From an uncultured PS1 clade bacterium (GTDB lineage: Bacteria; Pseudomonadota; Alphaproteobacteria; MED-G09), in the NCBI GenBank assembly GCA_902533755.1, contig CACANC010000009.1, forward strand, positions 1-41,455: a DNA stretch of 41,455 bases, given 5' to 3'. Shown here piece by piece: positions 8,700 to 17,374 of this stretch. The number at the start of each line of letters is the position of its first letter. Positions within the stretch are counted from its first letter, which is position 1. Below the pieces are notes generated by a model. The model made no database searches, was not told the origin of the DNA, and saw nothing but the letters and a program-made list of their open reading frames with translations. The translations under genes were made by a program, and so were the position numbers.

Positions 8700-9492
8700 T
8701 TATTTTTATGGCATAAAACATTATGCACATACCGGCAATCATGAATGGAAATGATAATATCATTCCCATTGTTACAAAACTATATATATAACCAATATGT
8801 AAGTCCGGCTCTCTAAAAATTTCTACAAAAATTCTAAAAAAACCATATAGAAAAAGAAAAGAACCGCTTATAAATCCTTTATAGTTAAGTAAATTCTTTT
8901 TTATCATTATAAATAATATTAAGAAAATTACTAAACCCTCTAAAAATGCTTCATATAATTGACTTGGGTGCCTTGGCAGGTTACCTGCATTAGGAAAAAC
9001 AACACCCCAAGATACCGTAGTGACTTTCCCCCATAATTCTGAATTTACATAATTTGCAACCCTACCAAAAAACAAACCAATTGGTACAACGGAACAAATA
9101 ATATCCCCTAGCTGTAATAATGATATTTTTTTTACCGATGAATAAATTATAATTGCTAAAATAACTCCTGTGGCACCTCCATGAAATGACATTCCTCCTA
9201 GCCATAGAGCAAATATATTTAGAGGATTATGCAATAAAGAAGATGGATTATAAAATACTAAATAACCAATTTTTGCCCCAAAAATTATTCCAAGTACTAC
9301 CCATATAAAAATTTCATCAATATTATTTATTGATATTGATAATTTATTTTTTTCTTTTCGATTCCCTATAATCCATTTAGCGTATTGTAGGCCCAAAAGG
9401 ATTCCTGCAAGGTAGGCAAGGCCATACCATCTTACTTCCAGAGGACCAATTTTAAAAGCTATTGGATCTATACTTAGTAAAAATTCTAACAC
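8686..9492 (-). CDS. lgt: Phosphatidylglycerol--prolipoprotein diacylglyceryl transferase
   Basis: The inner-membrane enzyme that transfers diacylglycerol from phosphatidylglycerol to the lipobox cysteine of prolipoproteins, the first step of lipoprotein maturation. Essential family residues are recognisable: His104 in MSFHGG, Arg144 and Glu152 in the signature GRVANYVNSELWG (143-155), and HPSQLYE at 175-181. About seven membrane helices and 268 residues are as expected. The start codon is GTG at 9490-9492. It is the first gene of a leftward operon, divergent from ybjN-proC across 102 AT-rich bases. Its presence shows that lipoproteins are made, which makes the cysteine-free MlaA further right stand out. 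Confidence 0.95.
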   Translation of the reverse strand: MLEFLLSIDPIAFKIGPLEVRWYGLAYLAGILLGLQYAKWIIGNRKEKNKLSISINNIDEIFIWVVLGIIFGAKIGYLVFYNPSSLLHNPLNIFALWLGGMSFHGGATGVILAIIIYSSVKKISLLQLGDIICSVVPIGLFFGRVANYVNSELWGKVTTVSWGVVFPNAGNLPRHPSQLYEAFLEGLVIFLILFIMIKKNLLNYKGFISGSFLFLYGFFRIFVEIFREPDLHIGYIYSFVTMGMILSFPFMIAGMCIMFYAIKINGKN

Positions 9493-9594
9493 TGTATATC
9501 TATAGCAAATTTTTCATTTATTTTATGTTTTTATATATAAAAATTACGCTAATTGTAGTATATTAATTTACTATAACTACTATATATAGATATT

Positions 9595-10086
9595 ATGACT
9601 TCATTAGCGAAAAAAGATTTTTTAGATGATCCCTTAGATAATGTTGAATTATCAGCTAGTATTCAAAATTGGACCTACGATAGATCTGACAATGAGGTTT
9701 CTATTATAGCAAATGGCAAACATAATAATTATCAGCTTTCTGTTTCTCTTCGTAATGATTCACAAGGATTAGATATTGTTTGTGGATTTGATTTACGATT
9801 TAATGAAAAAAATAAATTCCAAATCTTAAAATTAGTTTCTTCAATTAATGCTCAAATTTGGTTAGGTCATTTTGATGTATGGGATAAAGAAGGCCTTATT
9901 ATTTATCGTAACAGTTCAATCATTGATAGAAATAACCTTAATCTTGAAAATGTAGAAACATTACTATTGGATGCAGTTAACTCTATAGATTTATACTTTC
10001 CAGCTTTTCAATATATTTTATGGGCGGGTAAAACTAGTGAAGAAGCTTTGAGTACTGTTTTATTTGAAACCAGAGGTGAAGCATAA
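9595..10086 (+). CDS. YbjN domain-containing protein
   Basis: A 163-residue soluble protein with the YbjN-like fold pattern: an N-terminal acidic segment, alternating beta strands, then the ILKLVSSINAQIWLGHFDVWDKEGLIIYR region typical of alphaproteobacterial YbjN proteins (each part seen separately at about 74-102). The molecular function is not known; E. coli YbjN is tied to stress and motility phenotypes, and related folds occur in secretion chaperones. It lies 9 bases upstream of proC, an arrangement common in alphaproteobacteria, and the two are probably co-transcribed. There is no signal peptide or membrane segment. No catalytic residues can be named. Confidence 0.75.
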   Translation: MTSLAKKDFLDDPLDNVELSASIQNWTYDRSDNEVSIIANGKHNNYQLSVSLRNDSQGLDIVCGFDLRFNEKNKFQILKLVSSINAQIWLGHFDVWDKEGLIIYRNSSIIDRNNLNLENVETLLLDAVNSIDLYFPAFQYILWAGKTSEEALSTVLFETRGEA

Positions 10087-10095
10087 AAATTTATT

Positions 10096-10926
10096 ATGAA
10101 TGAGCTAAAAATCTTGTTAATTGGCTGCGGTAAGATGGGGAGTAGTCTCTTAGAAGGTATAGTTAAATCTGATAATTTTGATGGCTTGTTAGATGTTATT
10201 GAGCCTGCCATACAAGATTCTTCAAAAGAAGACTTTAAGAAAAGCAAAGTAAATTTTTATTCAGATATTAGAGAAAATAAAGACACTATAAATTATGACC
10301 TTATTATTGTAGCGACAAAACCAAATATATATGAGGAAATTTTTAATGGTTTGAAAAATAATTTAATTATTAATGATAAAACTTTAATCGTTTCAATTTT
10401 AGCCGGAATTAGAATAAGTAAAATTGAGGAGATAGTAGGCTCTATCCCAATAATTAGAGCTATGCCAAATATAGCTTCTTCAGTCTTGGAAGGTATGACA
10501 GCTTTAATTGGAAATAAAAAAATAACCGATAAAGATATTTTAAATGTTGATTTAATATTCGAATTAATCGGTGAGAAGATATGGCTAAAAAATGAAGCAC
10601 AAATGGATTCTTTCACTGCAATTTCAGGATCTGGCCCTGCCTATTTTTTCTTTTTTACTGAATGTCTAAAAAATATAGCCATTGAAGAGGGTTTTACAGA
10701 AGATGTATCCAATAAAATTTCACAACAAATAATTATAGGATCAGGAAAGTTAGTAAAAGATACAGGTATTGATCCTAGAGAATTACGAGAAAATGTTACT
10801 TCTCCAAACGGAACAACTGAAGCAGGTCTCAAAGTTTTAGCAGATAATAAAACGGGTTTGTTGGATAAATTAAGACAGGCAATCATAGAAGCAAAAAATA
10901 GAAGTATCGAAATATCTGATAATTAA
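10096..10926 (+). CDS. proC: Pyrroline-5-carboxylate reductase
   Basis: Catalyses the last step of proline synthesis, reducing 1-pyrroline-5-carboxylate with NAD(P)H. The Rossmann motif LIGCGKMGSSLLEG is at 8-21, the AISGSGPAYFF catalytic-region motif at 175-185, and the family signature TSPNGTTEAGL at 235-245 (usually TSPGGTT; Asn replaces the second Gly). The 276-residue length is normal. It follows ybjN by 9 bases. Its TAA stop abuts the TAA stop of the histidine kinase on the other strand with no spacer. Confidence 0.95.
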   Translation: MNELKILLIGCGKMGSSLLEGIVKSDNFDGLLDVIEPAIQDSSKEDFKKSKVNFYSDIRENKDTINYDLIIVATKPNIYEEIFNGLKNNLIINDKTLIVSILAGIRISKIEEIVGSIPIIRAMPNIASSVLEGMTALIGNKKITDKDILNVDLIFELIGEKIWLKNEAQMDSFTAISGSGPAYFFFFTECLKNIAIEEGFTEDVSNKISQQIIIGSGKLVKDTGIDPRELRENVTSPNGTTEAGLKVLADNKTGLLDKLRQAIIEAKNRSIEISDN

Positions 10927-12249
10927 TTAACTAGAAAACTTTAATTGTACTTTCAAGCCACCTAAATTACTTCTGGACATAATTAGTTTTCCGCCATGGT
11001 TGCTTGTTATATCTTGTGAGATAGATAGCCCTAAACCTGAACCAGGAATATTTTGATTCCTAGATGAATCAAGTCTTATAAAAGGTTTTATCGCCTTATC
11101 ATAATCAGTTTTATCGATTCCAGGGCCATTATCTTCAATTGAAATATCTATTACATCCTTTTTTTTCTCTAGAGTTACTCTTATATCATCTCCATATGAA
11201 CAAGCATTATTCAAAAGGTTAGTTATACATCTTTTCATAGCTATTGCCCTACATTCAAAAAATATTGGTTTGTCATTTTTAACATTAAATTCAATAACTT
11301 TATTTTCTATCGATTCAGAATTAATTATTTCTTTTATCATTTGCTTTAGATCAGTTTTTATTGCTTTTTCTCTTGTTACATCCTCTGCAAAATCGAGATA
11401 ATTTTCCAACATTTTCTGCATCTCATTTACATCAGATAGTAACTCAATATTTGTTTTATCATCTGATAGCATCTCTAATTGTAATTTTAATCTCGTCAGA
11501 GGAGTTCTTAAATCATGACTTACTCCCGCCAACATTAATGTTCTTTGCTCAATAAATCTTTCTATTCTCTCTTGCATTTTTAAGTAAGCTTCTGCTGCTC
11601 TTCTTACCTCAGTTGCGCCTGAAGGCTTAAAATTTTCCATCTTTTTTCCTAAACCAAATTGTTGTGCAGCTTTTGATAATTTCTCTATGGGTTTGATTTG
11701 TTGTCGCATAAATATGACTGCAACAGAAACCAATAAAAGTGAGGAAATTACCATCCATACAAGAAATATATGACTATTTGTTGCATAAACATTTCTGCGT
11801 GGAATAGTAAATTCATATATTCCTTCTTTTTTTTCTATTTGAACTATAACTCTTTTTTCATAAGTATGAGCATCAACCCAAAAATTATCAGTTATAGTTT
11901 TTGAAAGTTCTTTGCTAAGAGTATTTTCAACAAGATTTATTGGTTTTGGAAGATTATTAATAAGTTTTTTATTGGGTATGTAATTAACTTCAGCATCATA
12001 AAATTTCTTAGATAATTCAACAACTTTATTTAGACCTATAGAAGGAACGACATCTACAAATGTTGCAATTTCCGAAGCTACTGCAGATGATAATTTTCTT
12101 GTTACTAATTGCCAATGTCTATCTAAAAAGACAAAAGTTAATATTCCTTGTAGAATTACAACTGGAACAATTATAATTAGTAAGGATCTTGAATACAGGC
12201 CTTTAGGTAAAATATCTTTAAATTTTTTTGAACTTTCTTTGAAAAACAT
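10927..12249 (-). CDS. EnvZ-like sensor histidine kinase
   Basis: The membrane sensor kinase of a two-component system. Order: a transmembrane helix at about 22-42, a periplasmic sensor region at about 43-158 with no recognised ligand domain, a second membrane helix at about 160-180, and HAMP to about 235. The dimerisation domain has phosphoacceptor His245 in GVSHDLRTPLTRL. The ATPase domain has the N box (Asn347, Asn348), DNGPGI at 373-378 and GSGLGLSI at 403-410. At 440 residues it resembles EnvZ, and the HDLRTPLTR core is EnvZ-type. Its start overlaps the regulator stop by one base (TAATG), so the pair is translationally coupled. The signal is unknown; osmotic or envelope sensing is only a family-based guess. 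Confidence 0.92.
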   Translation of the reverse strand: MFFKESSKKFKDILPKGLYSRSLLIIIVPVVILQGILTFVFLDRHWQLVTRKLSSAVASEIATFVDVVPSIGLNKVVELSKKFYDAEVNYIPNKKLINNLPKPINLVENTLSKELSKTITDNFWVDAHTYEKRVIVQIEKKEGIYEFTIPRRNVYATNSHIFLVWMVISSLLLVSVAVIFMRQQIKPIEKLSKAAQQFGLGKKMENFKPSGATEVRRAAEAYLKMQERIERFIEQRTLMLAGVSHDLRTPLTRLKLQLEMLSDDKTNIELLSDVNEMQKMLENYLDFAEDVTREKAIKTDLKQMIKEIINSESIENKVIEFNVKNDKPIFFECRAIAMKRCITNLLNNACSYGDDIRVTLEKKKDVIDISIEDNGPGIDKTDYDKAIKPFIRLDSSRNQNIPGSGLGLSISQDITSNHGGKLIMSRSNLGGLKVQLKFSS

Positions 12250-12926
12250 TATTTATCAGGCCTTAAAATATATCCTTCACCTCTGACTGTTTGCAACCAA
12301 AGAGGCATTCTGGGGTCTTTCTCAATTTTTCTTCTAAGTCTATTAATTCCAACATCTACTGATCTTCCTGGCTCATCAATTCCAGCTAATTTTTCCCTGT
12401 TTAATGGTTGCCCAGGACTTTTTGCTAATGCAATTAATAGATTCATTTCTCTATCAGTTAAATAAACTCTATCTTTGGATTTTGTGAGCTCTCTTTTTTC
12501 AATGTTAAGAGTGTAATCTCCAAAAAATATTTCATTATCAATATTCTCTTCGCTTTTCGATCTTTTTAAAATAGATAAAACTCTTAGCAATAGTTCTTTA
12601 GGGTTAAAAGGCTTTGTTAAATAATCATCAGCTCCTATCTCTAAGCCTTCAATTTTTGAATCTGTTCCAGATTTCGCAGTTAACAAGATAATTGGAATGT
12701 CTGAATTATCTCTTATTTCTTTTGTTAATGTAAGTCCATCATCTCCTGGCATCATAATATCCAGTATTATTAGATCAAATTTAATTAATTGAATTTTTTT
12801 TCTAGCTTCTTCTGCGCCACTTGCAGTAGATACAATAAAGCCCTCTTTTATTAGATATTGACTTAATAAGTTTCTTATTCTCTCATCATCATCTACTACA
12901 AGTAAATTATAAGTTATTTCAGACAC
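12249..12926 (-). CDS. OmpR-family response regulator
   Basis: A DNA-binding response regulator: receiver domain then an OmpR/PhoB winged helix. Counting from the GTG at 12924-12926, the acidic pocket is Asp12/Asp13 (VVDDDE), the phosphoacceptor is Asp56 (LIILDIMMPGDDG), and the switch Thr and Lys lie in ILLTAK and YLTKPF. The C-terminal winged helix ends in VRGEGYIL. I prefer this GTG start because an AAGGA ribosome-binding sequence lies just upstream, and it removes an unlikely basic N-terminal extension beginning at 12965. The regulator precedes its kinase and is divergent from ilvE across about 130 bases, so it may control that region, though no operator is evident. Confidence 0.93.
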   Translation of the reverse strand: MSEITYNLLVVDDDERIRNLLSQYLIKEGFIVSTASGAEEARKKIQLIKFDLIILDIMMPGDDGLTLTKEIRDNSDIPIILLTAKSGTDSKIEGLEIGADDYLTKPFNPKELLLRVLSILKRSKSEENIDNEIFFGDYTLNIEKRELTKSKDRVYLTDREMNLLIALAKSPGQPLNREKLAGIDEPGRSVDVGINRLRRKIEKDPRMPLWLQTVRGEGYILRPDK

Positions 12927-13059
12927 TTTTTTTTTCCTTTTTATTATTTTAATATACAAATGCAATCTATCAAATAATTATGTTTACTTAATTTAGGCTA
13001 TTGTATTAATTATGTGAGTTAATATTTGCTATTTGCAGTTACCTTTTTTGGAGATAATT

Positions 13060-13944
13060 TTGAATATAGAATCAATGGAAAATAAAGAAGGTTTAATTTG
13101 GTACAATGGAAATCTCATAGATTGGAAAGATGCTAAGTTGCATGTACTAACTCATGGGCTACATTATGCCAGTTCTGTTTTCGAAGGAGAAAGATCATAC
13201 TCTGGTCGAATTTTTAAACTTCATGAACATACCGAAAGATTATTTTTTTCTGCAAGTGAATTAGATTTTGACATTCCATATACTATAGAAGAAATAAAAG
13301 AGGCTTGTTATTTAACTTTAGAAAAAAATAATCTAGTTGACGCTTACATCCGTCCTATTGCTTGGAGGGGAGCAGAAACAGTAGGAGTTTCTGCACAATC
13401 TACAAAAATACATTGTGCAATTGCAGTTTGGGAATGGCCCTCATACTTCAGTCCAGAAGATAAATTGAAGGGAATAAGACTTACTCTGTCAAATTGGAAA
13501 AGACCTTCACCAGATACTATACCCTGCAAAGCTAAGGCTGCAGGACTTTATATGATTTGTACATTAGCCAAACATAAAGCAGAATCTCAGGGCTATGCTG
13601 ATGCATTAATGCTTGATACAGAGGATAAAGTTGCTGAGGCTACGGGTGCAAATATTTTCTTTATCTCTGGTAAAGAAATTCATACACCAGTACCTGATAG
13701 TTTCTTAGATGGAATTACAAGAAGAACTGTTATTGGCCTTGCAAAGGATCATGGCTTAAAAATTATTGAAAGAAAAATTGAATTAGAGGAATTATCTAGC
13801 TTTGAGCAATGTTTTATCACTGGAACAGCTGCAGAGGTAACCCCTGTATCAGAAATAGACAATTTTAAATTTAGAGTTGGGGAAGAAATTAAAATACTAT
13901 CCGAGTCTTATATCAATTTAGTTAATAACTGGAAGGGTGACTAA
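13060..13944 (+). CDS. ilvE: Branched-chain amino acid aminotransferase
   Basis: A fold-type IV PLP enzyme that interconverts leucine, isoleucine and valine with their 2-oxo acids. The PLP lysine is Lys159 in PCKAKAAG, and the FEGERSYSGRIF segment (41-52) and DGITRR motif are those of IlvE-type enzymes. I chose the TTG at 13060 because a GGAG ribosome-binding site ends 6 bases before it; the protein is then 294 residues. An in-frame TTG further upstream at 13033 would add an uncharacteristic N-terminus, and the ATG at 13075 is too far from the GGAG. It is a single-gene unit whose stop overlaps the moaE stop by 4 bases on the opposite strand. Confidence 0.93.
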   Translation: MNIESMENKEGLIWYNGNLIDWKDAKLHVLTHGLHYASSVFEGERSYSGRIFKLHEHTERLFFSASELDFDIPYTIEEIKEACYLTLEKNNLVDAYIRPIAWRGAETVGVSAQSTKIHCAIAVWEWPSYFSPEDKLKGIRLTLSNWKRPSPDTIPCKAKAAGLYMICTLAKHKAESQGYADALMLDTEDKVAEATGANIFFISGKEIHTPVPDSFLDGITRRTVIGLAKDHGLKIIERKIELEELSSFEQCFITGTAAEVTPVSEIDNFKFRVGEEIKILSESYINLVNNWKGD

Positions 13945-14360
13945 AGAGTTTGCTCAACCCATTTTGATTGATTTTCAAAAATTTCTTTTTTCCAAAATGG
14001 CGCATTAATTTTTAGCCAATCAATTATATATTCGTTTGCAGCATATGCTTCTTTTCTATGTTTTGAACAAGTTATTACCATCACTATGGACTCACCAGCC
14101 TTTAATGTTCCATATCTATGTATTATATAACAATAATCAAGATTCCATTTTTTTTCAGCATTTAAAGCGGTTTTATAAATAATTTTTTCAGCCATATTTT
14201 TGTAGTGCTCTATAAAAAGTTTTTTTACCTTACCGTTATTCGTTTCCCCCCTTACTGAACCAATAAAAGAAACTAAAGCGCCATATTCCTTGCCTTTTTC
14301 AGCATTTTTAAGAATCTTCTGAGGGTTGAATTTCTCCTTTTGAATTTTGACTGTAATCAT
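13941..14360 (-). CDS. moaE: Molybdopterin synthase catalytic subunit MoaE
   Basis: The large subunit of molybdopterin synthase, which uses the MoaD thiocarboxylate to put the dithiolene sulfurs into precursor Z (cPMP). The 139-residue protein shows the family pattern: GALVSFIGSVRG at 27-38, the HRYGTLKAGE segment, KHRKEAYAA and, near the C-terminus, the conserved LK...APFWKKE region that carries the active-site lysines. The start overlaps the moaD stop by one base. With moaD it implies that the cell makes molybdenum cofactor, although moaA, moaC and a molybdoenzyme are not in the window. Confidence 0.94.
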   Translation of the reverse strand: MITVKIQKEKFNPQKILKNAEKGKEYGALVSFIGSVRGETNNGKVKKLFIEHYKNMAEKIIYKTALNAEKKWNLDYCYIIHRYGTLKAGESIVMVITCSKHRKEAYAANEYIIDWLKINAPFWKKEIFENQSKWVEQTL

Positions 14361-14611
14361 TATCCGCCTGTAACTGGAGGAAATATAGCTATTTCTTTGG
14401 TGTTTTTTAAAACGAAATCTTTATCTACATGATCTTCATCACAAGCAATATGAATTGCTTCTTTATTGCTTAAAGCTAGATCATATTTATTTTCTTTTGA
14501 AATAAGATAATCCAAAAAATCTTCAACGGTTTGTATATTTGAAGGTAAATCTATATTTTCCTCAGGTAAACCAATAATTTCTCTCACTTTAGCAAAATAT
14601 AGCACTCTCAT
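14360..14611 (-). CDS. moaD: Molybdopterin synthase sulfur-carrier subunit MoaD
   Basis: A small ubiquitin-fold sulfur carrier (83 residues). It ends in PPVTGG, the diglycine C-terminus that is adenylated and thiocarboxylated before sulfur transfer to precursor Z, and it begins with the VLYFAKVREIIG pattern of the family. It sits 3 bases after pgsA and overlaps moaE by one base, giving the common alphaproteobacterial pgsA-moaD-moaE order. ThiS also ends in Gly-Gly, but the adjacent moaE decides the assignment. Confidence 0.94.
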   Translation of the reverse strand: MRVLYFAKVREIIGLPEENIDLPSNIQTVEDFLDYLISKENKYDLALSNKEAIHIACDEDHVDKDFVLKNTKEIAIFPPVTGG

Positions 14612-14614
14612 ATT

Positions 14615-15223
14615 CTATCCTTTTCCTTTTATAAAATTCTTAGTCACCTTCACATAATCAAGGGCTGAAAGGATAGAAAGTAAAGAAGCAATTAGAATCA
14701 ATAAATTACCAAGTAAATATGAAAATGTGTAAATCCAGTGAGGAAATATTAACTCTTCGTATGAGTTACTATATGATGAAATATTTAAAAATAATAAAAT
14801 AATTGATGTTAATTGAGCTGCAGTTTTCCATTTTGATAATATAGTGACATTTAATGTTAGGCCGCTTGATTTAGTAATTTCTCTTAGTCCAGATATTAAT
14901 ATTTCTCTAGAAATAATTACAATCGATGAGAAAAATATTATTGGGTTTCCGGGGAATGATATTAATAAAATAATAAGTGATATTATTACTAGGAGCTTAT
15001 CTGCAATAGGGTCAAGTATTTTTCCAGTAATGCTCTCTTGATTATACTTTCTAGCAATAAATCCATCAAAGAAATCTGAAATTGAGGCCAAAACAAATAA
15101 AATTAACAATGATAAAAAAAACTTCTCTTCATTATACCTTGAAGCGAAATTAATTATTAACCAAAAACCTATAGGTATAATTAAAGAAATAATAATTCTT
15201 AAAAGTGTCAAAATATTTGCCAT
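14615..15223 (-). CDS. pgsA: CDP-diacylglycerol--glycerol-3-phosphate 3-phosphatidyltransferase
   Basis: An inner-membrane enzyme making phosphatidylglycerol phosphate, the committed step to phosphatidylglycerol and cardiolipin. The CDP-alcohol phosphatidyltransferase signature D-x2-DG-x2-AR-x8-G-x3-D-x3-D is complete: Asp50, Asp53-Gly54, Ala57-Arg58, Gly67, Asp71 and Asp75. Several membrane helices are evident, and 202 residues is a normal length. Gene order with uvrC upstream (13-base gap) and moaD downstream matches other alphaproteobacteria and favours PgsA over phosphatidylserine synthase. The product, phosphatidylglycerol, is the lipid donor for Lgt encoded about 5 kb away. Confidence 0.93.
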   Translation of the reverse strand: MANILTLLRIIISLIIPIGFWLIINFASRYNEEKFFLSLLILFVLASISDFFDGFIARKYNQESITGKILDPIADKLLVIISLIILLISFPGNPIIFFSSIVIISREILISGLREITKSSGLTLNVTILSKWKTAAQLTSIILLFLNISSYSNSYEELIFPHWIYTFSYLLGNLLILIASLLSILSALDYVKVTKNFIKGKG

Positions 15224-15236
15224 AATTACTATTAGT

Positions 15237-17069
15237 TTAATTTAATTCATTAAACCAGTTATAAATATTTTGAGCTAAATTTTTTGAAATACCATTAACC
15301 TCACTTAATTCTCTAATTTTTGCTTTACTTACGCTTTTAGCTGAACCAAAAGCATTTAATAAATCTTTTTTTCTTTTTGAGCCAATACCAGGTATTTCAT
15401 CTAAGGGGTTATAGTGAATGTTTTTATCTCTTTTTTTTCTATGTGAGCCAATAGCAAATCTATGTGCTTCGTCTCTAAGTCGCTGGAGAAAAAATAATGA
15501 AGGATCTGATTTTCTTAATACAATACTTTCTTTACTTAATGCATGAATAATTTCATTTCCGTCATTCCGTTTTTCACCTTTTGAAATACTAATAATTTCA
15601 ATATTACTAATATTTGTTTTTTTCATTGCTTTATCCGCCATCGATAGTTGTCCTTTCCCACCATCAATAATAATTAAATCAGGAAAATCTTCATCATTTT
15701 TGGATTTATTTTTCAGTCTTAAGAACCGTCTATGCAATACTTCGTACATCATACCAAAATCATCATTAGTTTTTGCTTCTTTAATGTTAAACTTTCTATA
15801 CTGATTTTTTACGAATCCTTCAGCTCCGGATACAATCATAGCTCCTGTAGAAAAAGCACCCTGTATATGACTGTTATCAAAAACTTCAATTCTTTGAGGG
15901 ATTTGACTTAGTTGAAGTGTTTTCTTAAGATTCTGTAGGTTTATTTTTTTACTCAACATATCTCTTGTGTATTTCTTTAAGGCATCTCTGGAATTCTCAA
16001 TTGCATGCTCAATAATTTCCTTTTTTTCTCCCCTCGAAGGAGTCAATAATTTAACTTTTATCTTATTTTGTGAGCCTAAAAGATTTTGAATAATCTCTTT
16101 TTCATTAATTTTACAACTCGTAAGTATTAATTTTGGAGACGGTCGGTTGCTATAAAATTGAGGAATGAATGACTCTAATATTTCTAACTCATTTAAACCT
16201 TTAATATTATTAATGAAAAAAGGTTTATTACCCAGATTTTTTCTTGATCGAAAAAAGAAGACCTGTATACATGCGTATTTTTCATTTTTAGAAATAGAAA
16301 ATACATCTGAATCAATCAAATTTTTTGGATTTATACTAAATGAGTTCGTTAAATTTGAAAGTGACTTAATTCTATCACGATAATAAGCGGCTTCTTCATA
16401 TTTTTGATTTTTAGATGCCACCTCCATTTTTTTTGCAAATTGCGATTTTATTTGTTTAGAATCGCCTTTAAAAATTTTTTTTACATCATTTACAAGTTTA
16501 CCATATTCTTCTTTACTAATTTTACCACCACAAGGACCACTGCAACGCTTAAGATGATAATTAAAGCATGGTTTATTTCCGGCTTCGACCTCTTTATCGC
16601 TACAAGTACGTAATAGAAATGCTTTCTGAATAGTTTTTATCGTTCTGTTTATAGCGCCTGCATTTGGAAAGGGACCATAGTAATGTCCAGGTCTTTTTCT
16701 TGCACCTCGATGCTTTTCAAGGCGAGGAAAATCATGGTCAGTTGAAATGAAAATATATGGAAAAGATTTATCATCCCTCATTAATATATTGTATTTTGGT
16801 TTATGTAGTTTAATTAAATTTACTTCAAGTAAAAGAGCATTTTCTTCACTATCTGTTGTTGTAAATTCTACCTCATGAATTAAATTCACCATTTTTTCTA
16901 TACGCTTGTTTTCAATATTTTTACTTGCGTAGCTTTTGACTCTTTTGGATAAATTTTTAGCCTTTCCCACATATATAATATTTTTATTTTTATCCAGCAT
17001 TCGATATACTCCGGGCTTATTCGGAATAGTTCTTACAGTATCTTTTATTATTTCTTTTCCAGTTTTCAT
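15237..17069 (-). CDS. uvrC: Excinuclease ABC subunit C
   Basis: The dual-incision nuclease of nucleotide excision repair. An N-terminal GIY-YIG domain (GVYRM at 20-24, IYVGKAKNL at 32-40) makes the 3' cut; a Cys-rich stretch follows; the UVR motif (YEEAAYYRDRI) contacts UvrB; the RNase H-like domain (FDNSHIQG and IIIDGGKGQL) makes the 5' cut; and tandem helix-hairpin-helix motifs (PGIGSKRKKDLL, VNGISKNLA) end the protein. The 610-residue length is normal. It heads the uvrC-pgsA-moaD-moaE operon, downstream of the largest gap in the window. uvrB lies in the neighbouring operon on the same strand; uvrA is not present here. Confidence 0.97.
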   Translation of the reverse strand: MKTGKEIIKDTVRTIPNKPGVYRMLDKNKNIIYVGKAKNLSKRVKSYASKNIENKRIEKMVNLIHEVEFTTTDSEENALLLEVNLIKLHKPKYNILMRDDKSFPYIFISTDHDFPRLEKHRGARKRPGHYYGPFPNAGAINRTIKTIQKAFLLRTCSDKEVEAGNKPCFNYHLKRCSGPCGGKISKEEYGKLVNDVKKIFKGDSKQIKSQFAKKMEVASKNQKYEEAAYYRDRIKSLSNLTNSFSINPKNLIDSDVFSISKNEKYACIQVFFFRSRKNLGNKPFFINNIKGLNELEILESFIPQFYSNRPSPKLILTSCKINEKEIIQNLLGSQNKIKVKLLTPSRGEKKEIIEHAIENSRDALKKYTRDMLSKKINLQNLKKTLQLSQIPQRIEVFDNSHIQGAFSTGAMIVSGAEGFVKNQYRKFNIKEAKTNDDFGMMYEVLHRRFLRLKNKSKNDEDFPDLIIIDGGKGQLSMADKAMKKTNISNIEIISISKGEKRNDGNEIIHALSKESIVLRKSDPSLFFLQRLRDEAHRFAIGSHRKKRDKNIHYNPLDEIPGIGSKRKKDLLNAFGSAKSVSKAKIRELSEVNGISKNLAQNIYNWFNELN

Positions 17070-17374
17070 GTGTTTGTATTCTAAATATTAAATTATATAA
17101 TTTTTTTACAAAAAAATGCTATTTAAAACCTGTGGATAACTTTGTTGAAAAATAACGTTTTATTAGAATAAAATTACAAAAATTATACATAATATATAGT
17201 TATCAATTTATCATATCTTATAAGTAACTGAATCTATTATATTAAAGTATAATTTATTTATACTATATGAATTCTTAATTTAAAACTAAGTAATTAAGAT
17301 CAAAAAAACTATGTTGTGAACAAATTAAGATTTTTTAGGTATTATTCTTAAGTTACTGATTCAACTAATTTTTA
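17070..17374. other. 305-base AT-rich intergenic region with a DnaA box
   Basis: The largest gap in the window, between two leftward genes. It holds no convincing ORF and no GC-rich hairpin. It contains a perfect consensus DnaA box on the minus strand (TTATCCACA, 17131-17139), two 9-mers with one mismatch to TTATNCACA (TTATACATA at 17183-17191 on plus; TTGTTCACA at 17315-17323 on minus), and a single GATC (17298-17301). The sequence between them is almost entirely A and T. It must also hold the uvrC promoter, which cannot be fixed reliably in such AT-rich DNA. An origin of replication or a DnaA-responsive promoter are both possible readings. Confidence 0.4.
17131..17139 (-). promoter_or_regulatory. 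Consensus DnaA box (TTATCCACA)
   Basis: The plus strand reads TGTGGATAA, an exact match to the high-affinity E. coli-type DnaA box on the minus strand. It lies about 60 bases upstream of the uvrC start codon in an otherwise AT-only stretch. The match is exact, but a single site does not prove a functional origin. Confidence 0.5.

Noticed and set aside
10293-10616. 107-codon frame antisense to proC
   Set aside because: Low-complexity Ile/Ser-rich translation inside proC with no supporting signal.
12927-12965. N-terminal extension of the response regulator
   Set aside because: It adds a basic Lys/Ile stretch not seen in OmpR proteins and runs through the poly-A and AAGGA that serve the GTG start at 12926.
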